Below, piece by piece: positions 1 to 5,570 of a DNA stretch of 5,570 nt. The stretch is from positions 1 to 5,570 of the forward strand of contig DAOWIN010000009.1 of the NCBI GenBank assembly GCA_030640885.1, in the 5' to 3' direction. The translations under genes were made by a program, and so were the position numbers. Source of the stretch: Candidatus Omnitrophota bacterium. GTDB lineage: Bacteria; Omnitrophota; 4484-213. The notes beneath the pieces are model-generated. The model was not told where the DNA came from. It saw nothing but the letters and a program-made list of their open reading frames with translations, and made no database searches. Within the stretch, counting starts at the first letter, position 1, and each line of letters opens with the position of its first letter.

Positions 1-2
1 AA

Positions 3-611
3 ATAATTCAAGATTCTAATATTGCTTTGGGAGGACAAAACCTTTTTTGGGAGAAGGAAGGGGCGTTTACCGGAGAAATTTCGGCAAAGATGCTCAAGGA
101 TGTTGGCTGTAAATATGTAATTATTGGACATTCAGAGCGGCGAGAGCATTTTAACGAGACAGATGAAACAGTAAATAAGAAGCTCAGGGCTGGTATAGAA
201 GAGGAATTAATTCCCATGGTTTGCGTCGGAGAAAATTTAGCCCAAAGAGAAAAAGATGAAACCTTTGATGTGATAAAAGAGCAGATTATCGGGGGTTTTA
301 AGGACTTAAATGCTGATGAAATTTCAAAGACGATTATTGCCTACGAGCCAATCTGGGCGATTGGCACAGGCAGGACAGCTACACCTGAACAAGCCGAGGA
401 GGTGCATAAATTTATTCGCCAGCAGATAAATGAACTTTACAATGAAGAGATTGCCTGTTCAATTCGTATTCAGTATGGCGGCAGTGTGAAGCCGGGTAAT
501 ATAGAAGGGTTGATAAAACAAGAAAACATTGATGGCGGTCTTGTTGGCGGCGCCAGTTTGCAATCAGATTCCTTTAGAGAGATAGTAGAAAAGGTTAGTA
601 AATTTTATTAA
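3..611 (+). CDS. tpiA: Triosephosphate isomerase, 5'-truncated by the window edge
   Basis: Triosephosphate isomerase interconverts dihydroxyacetone phosphate and glyceraldehyde 3-phosphate in the cytoplasm (glycolysis and gluconeogenesis). The frame is open from base 3 to TAA at 609-611, giving about 202 residues of a family that is normally near 250. The first ~50 residues, with the N-terminal Asn/Lys active-site pair, therefore lie upstream of the window. Visible signatures are GAFTGEIS, IIGHSERRE with the catalytic His codon at 129-131, AYEPIWAIGTG with the catalytic Glu codon at 345-347 followed by flexible loop 6, and the phosphate-binding IQYGGSVKPGN and LVGGASL loops near the C-terminus. 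DGG replaces the more usual DGA before LVGGASL, a mild change. A TTG at 27 could be mistaken for a start, but homology clearly continues upstream of it. pilM follows in the same direction after 48 bases. Identification is secure. Confidence 0.97.
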   Translation: MIQDSNIALGGQNLFWEKEGAFTGEISAKMLKDVGCKYVIIGHSERREHFNETDETVNKKLRAGIEEELIPMVCVGENLAQREKDETFDVIKEQIIGGFKDLNADEISKTIIAYEPIWAIGTGRTATPEQAEEVHKFIRQQINELYNEEIACSIRIQYGGSVKPGNIEGLIKQENIDGGLVGGASLQSDSFREIVEKVSKFY

Positions 612-659
612 ACACCTGATGTTATTTTTATTAAACCTTTTAAGGAATCAAAGCTGAAA

Positions 660-1706
660 GTGGCTCAAGAAGCATCTATTCAAAAAAAATACCCTCCGGG
701 TTTAGATATTGACAGCAGCGGCATAAGATTAGTTCAGCTCGCCCGAACAAGCGTAGGTAGTTTAAGGGTAATAAAATTAGCCATAGAGCGATTTGCTGAC
801 GATACTCAAAATAAAAGCAAAAATTTTTTAGTTGATGCTCTCAAGGATTTAATCCAAACCCATAAAATAAAAGGCAAGGTTTTTTCTTCCCTTTCTTCTA
901 CTGTTGCTCGAATAAAAAGAATTGATTTGCCCAATATGCCCAAGAATGAGATAGAAGGAGCATTGAGATGGGAAGTCCAGCGAACGAGTTCTTTAAATAT
1001 AGATGATTTATGTTTAAGTTATCTAATTTTGGATGAGTTAGGAGGGAACTATAAAGATGGAATAGGAATTTTACTGGCTATCGCCGCCAAAAAAGATATT
1101 TCAGAACATATCAATATATTGCAATCTGTGGGCTTGAAACCTTTAGCTGTGGAAGTAAGCCCGCTGTCCATTGCCGCCGCACTAAATTACACCTACCAAT
1201 TTGAACCTCAACAAACAATAATCTTCTTGGATTTTAAACCAAAAGCAAGCACTTTTAACATCATTGCCAATACGGAAATGGTTTTCTCCCGCCGCTTTTA
1301 TATTAGAAACAGTTTTTTAAAAAAGGCTCTTCACGAAGAGTACATAGATTTCCAAGAGCTTGAAAAAGAAAAAGACAAGGGTTCCGAAGATGATATTTCG
1401 CAGGGTATTTTGTCAGGTTTAGACAACCTAATTTTAGACATTGAGCACTCTTTTAAATATTTTTCTTATGAATTATCTCGCTCAAAAATTATTAGCTTTG
1501 ACAAAATCCTTTTATGCGGAGATACATCTAATCTAAAAGGTTTGGCGTCTTTTTTGCGGGGGAGGCTGAATTCACAAGTGGATGTAAGCAATCCCTTTAA
1601 AGACATAGAGATTAATCAAGAAGTTTTTCAAAGCGTAGGCAATTTGGAAAAGACAGCTCCGCATTTTGCTACCGCTTTTGGTTTAGCGTTGCGGGGCACA
1701 GAATGA
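660..1706 (+). CDS. pilM: PilM-like actin-fold ATPase of type IV pilus / secretion assembly
   Basis: This 348-residue protein has the length and layout of PilM, the cytoplasmic actin/FtsA-like protein that binds the PilN N-terminus. Residues 14-27 (GLDIDSSGIRLVQL) match the phosphate-1 strand. Residues 90-107, LPNMPKNEIEGALRWEVQ, are the typical PilM segment. Residues 283-295 (ILLCGDTSNLKGL) sit where the adenosine motif belongs, followed by the NPF of residues 311-313 and the C-terminal AFGLALRG. Two nucleotide motifs are eroded: DFKP stands where D(I/V)G is usual (191-194), and CGDTS lacks the normal double glycine. A charged insertion lies around residues 228-246. There is no signal peptide or membrane segment, as expected. 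GTG is taken as the start because no other plausible start precedes the conserved strand; the ribosome site (AAGGAA at 642-647) is weak and far. It overlaps pilN by ATGA. A GspL-like role in type II secretion is an alternative, but pilN/pilO/pilQ neighbours favour PilM. Confidence 0.88.
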   Translation: MAQEASIQKKYPPGLDIDSSGIRLVQLARTSVGSLRVIKLAIERFADDTQNKSKNFLVDALKDLIQTHKIKGKVFSSLSSTVARIKRIDLPNMPKNEIEGALRWEVQRTSSLNIDDLCLSYLILDELGGNYKDGIGILLAIAAKKDISEHINILQSVGLKPLAVEVSPLSIAAALNYTYQFEPQQTIIFLDFKPKASTFNIIANTEMVFSRRFYIRNSFLKKALHEEYIDFQELEKEKDKGSEDDISQGILSGLDNLILDIEHSFKYFSYELSRSKIISFDKILLCGDTSNLKGLASFLRGRLNSQVDVSNPFKDIEINQEVFQSVGNLEKTAPHFATAFGLALRGTE

Positions 1707-2266
1707 AGCGAATTAATCTTATTTCTTCGGCAAGTTGGAAAGGGCAAAGATTCTGGAAAACCCGATTAACAATAATTGTTGCTTTGTTTATTTTTTCTTT
1801 CATTGCAAGGAGTTTTTGGCAGGTTAGTGCCGTTAGTAGATATAAGGAAAAAGTGTCCAAAGGCGAGAAGGTTTTTGCTGAAATGCAGTCTCGTGCTGTT
1901 GCTTTGGAAAATGAGATTGAGCAAATCCAAAAAGAGAGGAATGAAAAAAACAAAGATACTATTTGTTTGCAAAATAGGCTTTTTTTCTTAAAACAGGTGA
2001 AAGAGAACGGCGTTAAGTGGGCGCCTATATTGACAGAGTTAGGCAAAATCATTCCTCAACAGGTATGGATGAAAAAGATTTCTTTAACAGATATGCTTAT
2101 TACTCTAAAAGGGAGCGGATTTAATAATAATGCAATCAGTGAGTTTATGGTTGCTTTAGAAGATAATAGTTATTTTCAGAATACAAGCTTTAACTATACG
2201 CAGAAAGCAAAAGGTGACAGCAAGATAATAAATTTTGAGTTGACAACCTCTCTTGAAATGAGATAA
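1703..2266 (+). CDS. pilN: PilN-like inner-membrane assembly protein
   Basis: This 187-residue bitopic protein fits PilN, which recruits PilM through its short cytoplasmic N-terminus and pairs with PilO in the periplasm. The start MKRINLIS corresponds to the conserved INLLP-type PilM-binding motif, although the usual Pro is replaced by Ser. A hydrophobic segment spans about residues 21-40, followed by a charged, probably coiled-coil stretch at 45-98. The C-terminal domain has the family pattern WAPILTELGKIIP (106-118), VWMKKI (121-126), then a strand reaching LKGSG (135-139), and FMVALEDNSYF (148-158). The ATG overlaps the pilM stop as ATGA (1703-1706), which indicates translational coupling, and GGGG at 1693-1696 sits six bases upstream as a possible ribosome site. 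Unlike most pilN-pilO pairs it is not adjacent to pilO: 135 bases containing a nonamer array lie between them. Confidence 0.87.
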   Translation: MKRINLISSASWKGQRFWKTRLTIIVALFIFSFIARSFWQVSAVSRYKEKVSKGEKVFAEMQSRAVALENEIEQIQKERNEKNKDTICLQNRLFFLKQVKENGVKWAPILTELGKIIPQQVWMKKISLTDMLITLKGSGFNNNAISEFMVALEDNSYFQNTSFNYTQKAKGDSKIINFELTTSLEMR

Positions 2267-2427
2267 TGGGGTTTATCGGGTTCATTGCGTTTATAGGGTT
2301 CATTGAGTTTATTGGGTTCGTTGGGTTTAACTCTATTAACTCTATTAACTCTATTAACTCTATTAACTCTATAAACTCTATAAACTCCATCGGGGCAAGA
2401 TATGAAAGGGACAAACTTTATTGTTAG
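2266..2427 (+). CDS. Possible 53-residue low-complexity ORF through the nonamer array, probably not a real protein
   Basis: An ATG at 2266-2268 overlaps the pilN stop as TAATG and opens a frame through the whole repeat to TAG at 2425-2427, 26 bases inside pilO. The product would be a run of GFI/AFI/EFI triplets, then about seven NSI triplets, then GARYERDKLYC. Because the unit is nine bases long, any frame free of stops within one unit stays open, so openness is weak evidence of coding. Two frames on the opposite strand are open across the array for the same reason. No good Shine-Dalgarno sequence precedes the ATG beyond the coupling geometry. It could serve only to carry ribosomes across the element towards pilO. 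It is listed because its start and end positions bridge the two genes exactly. Confidence 0.15.
   Translation: MGFIGFIAFIGFIEFIGFVGFNSINSINSINSINSINSINSIGARYERDKLYC
2269..2387. repeat. Strand-symmetric nonamer array forming a long imperfect inverted repeat
   Basis: Nine-base units run in perfect register for about 119 bases. The left half (2269-2322) has six units of the form G-R/C-GTTYATN (for example GGGTTTATC, GGGTTCATT, GAGTTTATT, with one variant GGGTTCGTT). The right half has four exact TATTAACTC copies plus one in the adjoining phase (2334-2369), then two TATAAACTC copies (2370-2387). The right half is the reverse complement of the left type. With the axis at base 2328 (i pairs with 4656 minus i), I counted 38 of 54 Watson-Crick pairs over the six outer unit pairs plus five G-U wobbles. 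The RNA could fold into an imperfect stem of about 55-59 bp. The right half is far more uniform than the left. It separates pilN from pilO within an otherwise tight operon. No terminator-like T-tract follows it. Confidence 0.9.
2392..2395 (+). promoter_or_regulatory. Probable ribosome binding site of pilO
   Basis: GGGG lies six bases before the pilO ATG (2402), just outside the 3' end of the inverted repeat, so it would remain single-stranded if the hairpin formed. The same GGGG-CA pattern with a six-base spacing precedes the pilN ATG (GGGG at 1693-1696), which supports it as the native site and the pilO ATG as the true start. It is weaker than a canonical GGAGG. Confidence 0.5.
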
Positions 2428-3376
2428 TTGGTTTAATAAATTCAAAAAACATCAAAAGACACTGTTTGCATTTCTTATTGGAATTATAGTTTTCAATTTT
2501 TATTTTAATATTTTCCATAAGTCTAAAGCCATTCAGCTTTACCGTTTAAAGTTAGAGATTAGAACGATAGATAACCAAATAAAAGAGCTCAAAGCTCAGA
2601 TGCCCAATGCGGACAAGGAGAGATGGTTTTTAAAAGGGATTTTAGACGAGCATAGAAAATTAGAAACAGAGGTAGATGTCTTGCGCGCTCAACTTTTTAG
2701 CCGGCAGGGAATTCCACAATTTTTAGGAGAGTTAGCAAGACAAGCAAAGGGATTAGATATTGATTTTATTTCTATAAAGACAGAACAGTTTTCGTCTCAG
2801 CAAACCGAAGTAAAGCAAGAAGCAGAAAAGGAATATACTTATTTAGATATTGAGTTGAATTTTGATTCTGATTATTTTGGTTTAGTCAACTACTTAAATA
2901 GATTAGAGAGTCTTTCGCCATTTTTAATCGTCCGACAAGCCGCTGTGAAACAAAATGAAAAAAAGGATTTTCAAAATAATATGAACCTGTTTTTATCTAT
3001 ATTAATAGATGAATCTCTAAGATCTGAATATTTGCGGAAAAAAGGTGAGACAAAAGAAGTATCGGCTGATTTTATTGCTCAAATTTCATTTGAACGAGAT
3101 CCGTTTAGGTCTGACTTTAAGACGCTGAAAAGGGTTCAACAAAGAAGCAGCGGGGAATATGCTCTTGAAGGCATTACTCTAAAAGGAGAGCAATCTACAG
3201 CAATTATTAATGGAGAGGTGTATTCTATCGGTGATACTTTGGAGGATTTAAGGGTGAGTAAAATTTTGCCTAATATGGTTGTGCTTACTTCTTTGCGGGA
3301 GAACGCTCTTTCGGCGAAATCCAGCAATAGCGGGCAGGAAACTATTATTTTATTAGAAAAGGAATTAAAGGATTAA
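2402..3376 (+). CDS. pilO: PilO-like protein fused to a PilP-like C-terminal domain
   Basis: At 324 residues this is longer than a usual PilO (about 200). Residues 1-19 are a basic cytoplasmic tail, 20-38 a membrane segment, and 44-100 a charged probable coiled coil. Residues 101-205 form the periplasmic PilO domain, with IPQFLGELARQAKGLDI (104-120) and YFGLVNYLNRLESLSPFLIV (158-177) as family-like segments. From residue 230 the chain changes to a PilP/GspC homology-region pattern: ERDPFR (231-236), then LEGITLKG (255-262), AIINGEVYSIGDTL (267-280), RVSKILPNMVVL (284-295) and a final strand ETIILLEKE. PilP is normally a separate lipoprotein that docks PilN/PilO to the secretin; no separate pilP or lipobox is seen, so the PilO membrane helix would provide the anchor. 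An in-frame stop at 2381-2383 excludes a longer start. The stop is two bases before pilQ. The PilO call is firm; the PilP assignment rests on motif pattern. Confidence 0.85.
   Translation: MKGTNFIVSWFNKFKKHQKTLFAFLIGIIVFNFYFNIFHKSKAIQLYRLKLEIRTIDNQIKELKAQMPNADKERWFLKGILDEHRKLETEVDVLRAQLFSRQGIPQFLGELARQAKGLDIDFISIKTEQFSSQQTEVKQEAEKEYTYLDIELNFDSDYFGLVNYLNRLESLSPFLIVRQAAVKQNEKKDFQNNMNLFLSILIDESLRSEYLRKKGETKEVSADFIAQISFERDPFRSDFKTLKRVQQRSSGEYALEGITLKGEQSTAIINGEVYSIGDTLEDLRVSKILPNMVVLTSLRENALSAKSSNSGQETIILLEKELKD
3367..3372 (+). promoter_or_regulatory. Ribosome binding site deciding the pilQ start
   Basis: AAAGGA within the last codons of pilO is six bases from the ATG at 3379, a good geometry that favours this start. 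A second in-frame ATG at 3397 has GGGAGG at 3388-3393, but only three bases separate them, which is short. Either start leaves an intact signal peptide. Confidence 0.6.
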
Positions 3377-3378
3377 AA

Positions 3379-5334
3379 ATGGAATTTGGGAGGCGCATGA
3401 GAAGAAAAAATAGCATAGGGTTTGTTTTAATTCTTTGCTCAATTTGTGTTTTATTTGGGCAGACTGCTCTTTTTAATTCTATCGTATTTGCTAAAGAAGA
3501 AACTTTAATGTCAACCGCAAAGGAAATTTTGGCATCAGAGCAGTTTTTATCATTGGAAAAGATAGAAAAGGCGATAGAGACAGAGAGTTTTCCAAGTTTT
3601 TCCAAACAGGATCCATTAAAAAAGATAGTCAATCTAAATTATAAAAATGCTCAGCTTTCCTCTATTCTGCGCTCCCTTTCTCATACCTATAATCTAAATC
3701 TTATTAGCACAAAAGACATTAAAGGAGAAGTTTCAGTTATTTTAAAGGATATAGAGCTTGGGAAGGCTTTAAATGCCATTTTAATAACTAATGGTTATGC
3801 CTATATTCAGAAAGATGGTCTTATCTATGTTACCTCCGGGCCGGAGTTGAGCGATATTGGAATGACATCTTGCTTTATCCGACTTAAATATCTGACCCCT
3901 GCCGAAGCAGAGGAACTTTTGCAAAAGGTAATTTCGACAAAGGGGGATATCCGCATAAATGAAACAACCAATAGTTTGGTCGTTACCGATTTTTCCGCTA
4001 ATATTAAAGCAGTAAAGAGGTTTCTTAAGGAGATAGATATTGCCCCTATTCAAGTTTTGATAAAAGCCAAGCTCGTTGAAGTTACATCTAAGGACCTGCG
4101 GAATATGGGAATAAATTGGACTCCGACTTATGCCCCAGGGCATGGAATATTCGGAAGAGAAACAAGCTATGCCGAGGAGTTAAAAACTAGTATGAACTTA
4201 GCTGGACCCTCAAGTTCTTTATCTGGCGGACAAATTGAAATTGCCTCTTTGTCGCTTAAAGGATTTTCAATCGAGGCTGCTATTGATGCCTTAATTCAAA
4301 AACATAAAGCAAAACTTTTGGCCTCACCTTCTATTACTACTTTAAACGGTAAAGAAGCAAGGATTGTAATTGGCGAGAAGGTTCCCTACAAAGAGCAAAC
4401 ACAGACTACGACTGGTACTACAGAAACGACAAAGTTTGTGGATGTGGGGACTACCCTGAAGGTAACACCGCAGGTTTCCCCTGATGGTTATATTACTATG
4501 GCTATTCATCCTGAGGTTTCTTCAGTTTTGGCTCTTTTGGATGTAGGCCCGCGTATCACTACCCGCGAAGCAGATTGTGTAATAAGGATAGCCAATGGCG
4601 AGACTGTAATGATTGGAGGTTTAACCAAGAGACAGGATACCTTTATAAAGGGCCATGTCCCTATCCTTGGCCGCATTCCTATCCTCAGTTTTTTCTTCTC
4701 AAATCGCTCTTCAGATGTTGAACAGACAGAATTAATTATCTTTATTACCCCCCATATTGTGCGCGATTCAAGGGAGGTTAATAGCGTTAAAGACAGGGAA
4801 GTTTATATTGATTTCAAAGATATTAAGGATATTAAGTTGCCCGATAAGAGAGATAATTCAGAAAAAGAGCTTAGCAAAAAAAGCCAAAACAGGGTTCAAA
4901 AAAGTCAGACGGCGGAGACATTAGGCATCCATAAACAAATAATCAATGAGTTTAAACAGATAACCGCTCAGTTTCCTGAAAATGCAAGAGAGAAAGGAAA
5001 TGTTCTTCAAAACGAGCCGAAGATTGAACAAAAAGAGAAAAAGCAGGGAAAAAGTGAAAAAAAAAGAATAGAATTAGAGGATTTAGTCTATAAAACAGAA
5101 TTAGAGTGCCTTAGCATCTTAAATGAAGACACGGAGAGTGAAGGAATATTTAATAATTTGGTTCAGTTATATATGCTAAGAGATAGATATTTAGAAGAAG
5201 GAAAAAAATTATATAATAAATCTGATTGGAAGGATGCAATTAGCAAGTGGCAGAAAGTTCTGAAAATCAAACCCGATGATGAAAAGGCAATTAGACTTAT
5301 TGAAGAGGCGCAGAGTGAGATGGATGAGGAGTAA
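3379..5334 (+). CDS. pilQ: PilQ/GspD-type outer-membrane secretin with C-terminal TPR-like extension
   Basis: Secretins form the multimeric outer-membrane channel through which the pilus or secreted proteins pass. This 651-residue protein begins with a basic stretch and a hydrophobic core (residues 13-36), with probable cleavage after VFA at residue 38. Residues 83-153 match an STN (secretin/TonB short N-terminal) domain ending DGLIYVTS. Residues 164-221 match a secretin_N (N1-type) domain, including NETTNSLVVTD. Residues 224-463 are the secretin barrel, with LLASPSITTLNGKEARI (313-329), VGTTLKVTPQVSPDG (356-370), NGETVMIGGL (406-415), the diagnostic VPILGRIPILSFFF (427-440) and TELIIFITPHIV (450-461). 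No AMIN domain precedes STN, whereas classical PilQ has one or more. After the barrel comes a ~190-residue Lys/Glu/Gln-rich extension ending in a TPR-like pair (603-637, YLEEGKKLYNKSDWKDAISK...). It follows pilO by two bases. Secretin identity is certain; pilus versus type II secretion is inferred from the pilMNO neighbours. Confidence 0.93.
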   Translation: MEFGRRMRRKNSIGFVLILCSICVLFGQTALFNSIVFAKEETLMSTAKEILASEQFLSLEKIEKAIETESFPSFSKQDPLKKIVNLNYKNAQLSSILRSLSHTYNLNLISTKDIKGEVSVILKDIELGKALNAILITNGYAYIQKDGLIYVTSGPELSDIGMTSCFIRLKYLTPAEAEELLQKVISTKGDIRINETTNSLVVTDFSANIKAVKRFLKEIDIAPIQVLIKAKLVEVTSKDLRNMGINWTPTYAPGHGIFGRETSYAEELKTSMNLAGPSSSLSGGQIEIASLSLKGFSIEAAIDALIQKHKAKLLASPSITTLNGKEARIVIGEKVPYKEQTQTTTGTTETTKFVDVGTTLKVTPQVSPDGYITMAIHPEVSSVLALLDVGPRITTREADCVIRIANGETVMIGGLTKRQDTFIKGHVPILGRIPILSFFFSNRSSDVEQTELIIFITPHIVRDSREVNSVKDREVYIDFKDIKDIKLPDKRDNSEKELSKKSQNRVQKSQTAETLGIHKQIINEFKQITAQFPENAREKGNVLQNEPKIEQKEKKQGKSEKKRIELEDLVYKTELECLSILNEDTESEGIFNNLVQLYMLRDRYLEEGKKLYNKSDWKDAISKWQKVLKIKPDDEKAIRLIEEAQSEMDEE

Positions 5335-5378
5335 GGGGTATAAACTGATGATGGGCAATGGACTTTGCAAATTACTAT

Positions 5379-5383
5379 GGAGG
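5379..5383 (+). promoter_or_regulatory. Shine-Dalgarno sequence before the downstream gene
   Basis: A canonical GGAGG lies 11 bases before the ATG at 5395, slightly longer than ideal but the only strong site in the 60-base gap. It supports 5395 as a real start. Confidence 0.55.
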
Positions 5384-5394
5384 TATAAATAATA

Positions 5395-5570
5395 ATGCTA
5401 AAAAGGCAGGTTTACAATTCATTTTTTTTACTGCTATGTACAATATATTTTCTTTTATTAACCGTTGCTCCAGGTTTTTGTGGCAGAGTTGCTTTAACCA
5501 CAATCTTTGTGGAGCAAGACATCCCTATTGCTACCTGCCAAGAATTGCAAGATATGCAAAATGGTTTAAC
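5395..5570 (+). CDS. Exported protein, possible GLUG/beta-helix-type surface protein, 3'-truncated
   Basis: An open frame runs from ATG at 5395 to the window end (58 complete codons). Residues 1-30 look like a Sec signal peptide: MLKRQ, then a hydrophobic core (10-25, FFLLLCTIYFLLLTVA) and plausible cleavage after GFCG (30) or GRVA (33). The mature start reads IFVEQDIPIATCQELQDMQNGL. The pattern 'I-x-T-x-x-ELQ-x-M' followed by a short loop resembles the opening of secreted GLUG-motif or parallel beta-helix proteins, where 'YYLaNDID' usually follows; that continuation is outside the window, so the class is a guess. There is no lipobox (PGFC does not fit) and no prepilin peptidase site of the G-F-T-L-x-E type. 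It starts 60 bases after pilQ with no visible terminator between, so it may be co-transcribed and could be a substrate or surface partner of the machine. Confidence 0.65.
   Translation, partial: MLKRQVYNSFFLLLCTIYFLLLTVAPGFCGRVALTTIFVEQDIPIATCQELQDMQNGL

Noticed and set aside
636..645. Palindrome CCTTTTAAGG as operator or terminator after tpiA
   Set aside because: Too short, with no T-tract and no second copy; its AAGG part may just be a weak ribosome site.
1313..1324. TTTTTTAAAAAA run as a programmed frameshift site in pilM
   Set aside because: The frame is intact with homology on both sides, and no alternative product would make sense.
1327..1340. Small hairpin CTCTT-CACG-AAGAG
   Set aside because: Five base pairs inside the pilM coding region, expected by chance.
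1669..2052. Opposite-strand frame of 127 codons across the pilM-pilN junction
   Set aside because: Antisense shadow of well-supported genes, with no recognisable domain.
2269..2387. CRISPR array
   Set aside because: Units are nine bases long and contiguous, with no spacers.
2269..2400. Rho-independent terminator between pilN and pilO
   Set aside because: The stem is long, imperfect and AT-rich with no following T-tract, and pilO and pilQ must be expressed with pilN.
2190..2445. Opposite-strand frames of 74 and 83 codons with EFIELIEL or YRVNRVNRV runs
   Set aside because: They are open only because the nonamer array has no stops in those frames; the flanks are antisense to pilN and pilO and show no start signals or family resemblance.
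4819..4836. Two exact GATATTAAG copies in pilQ
   Set aside because: Only a two-copy duplication encoding DIKDIK in a low-complexity linker, unrelated to the intergenic nonamers.
5339..5344. TATAAA as a -10 element for the downstream gene
   Set aside because: No matching -35 at a suitable distance; AT-rich sequence gives this by chance.

Overview
The window is AT-rich (roughly high-30s % GC by eye, not computed) and every supported gene is on the + strand. It holds the 3' part of a triosephosphate isomerase gene, then a compact gene set for the alignment subcomplex and outer-membrane secretin of a type IV pilus or related type II secretion machine, in the order pilM, pilN, pilO (carrying a PilP-like domain), pilQ. 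A secretin implies a diderm bacterium. The combination of low GC, a PilO-PilP fusion, a secretin without an AMIN domain and an odd nonamer array suggests an uncultivated lineage (an Omnitrophota-like phylum is one guess). No phylogenetic marker was tested, so this is only a guess.

Layout: 3-611 tpiA (5' end outside the window); a 48-base gap without a visible terminator; 660-1706 pilM; 1703-2266 pilN, overlapping pilM by ATGA; 2269-2387 a strand-symmetric array of 9-base units that forms a long imperfect inverted repeat between pilN and pilO; 2402-3376 pilO-pilP; 3379-5334 pilQ, starting 2 bases after the pilO stop; a 60-base gap with a Shine-Dalgarno sequence; and from 5395 to the window end the start of a gene for an exported protein whose mature N-terminus resembles GLUG/beta-helix surface proteins.

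How the genes fit together: by family knowledge, PilM is a cytoplasmic actin-like protein that binds the PilN N-terminus. PilN and PilO are bitopic inner-membrane proteins that pair in the periplasm. PilP links that ring to the PilQ secretin. Here the PilP-like domain is the C-terminus of PilO, so one chain could run from the inner membrane to the secretin. The secretin has a signal peptide, STN and secretin_N domains, the secretin barrel, and an unusual charged C-terminal extension ending in a TPR-like helical pair. The tight spacing suggests one transcript; no convincing promoter or terminator was seen anywhere in the window.

The most unusual elements are the nonamer inverted repeat splitting pilN from pilO (with a small stop-start-coupled reading frame running through it), the PilO-PilP fusion, the C-terminal extension of the secretin, and the eroded nucleotide-binding motifs of PilM. 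I did not find a clearly new biological system. These are lineage-specific variations on a known machine plus one unexplained repeat element.
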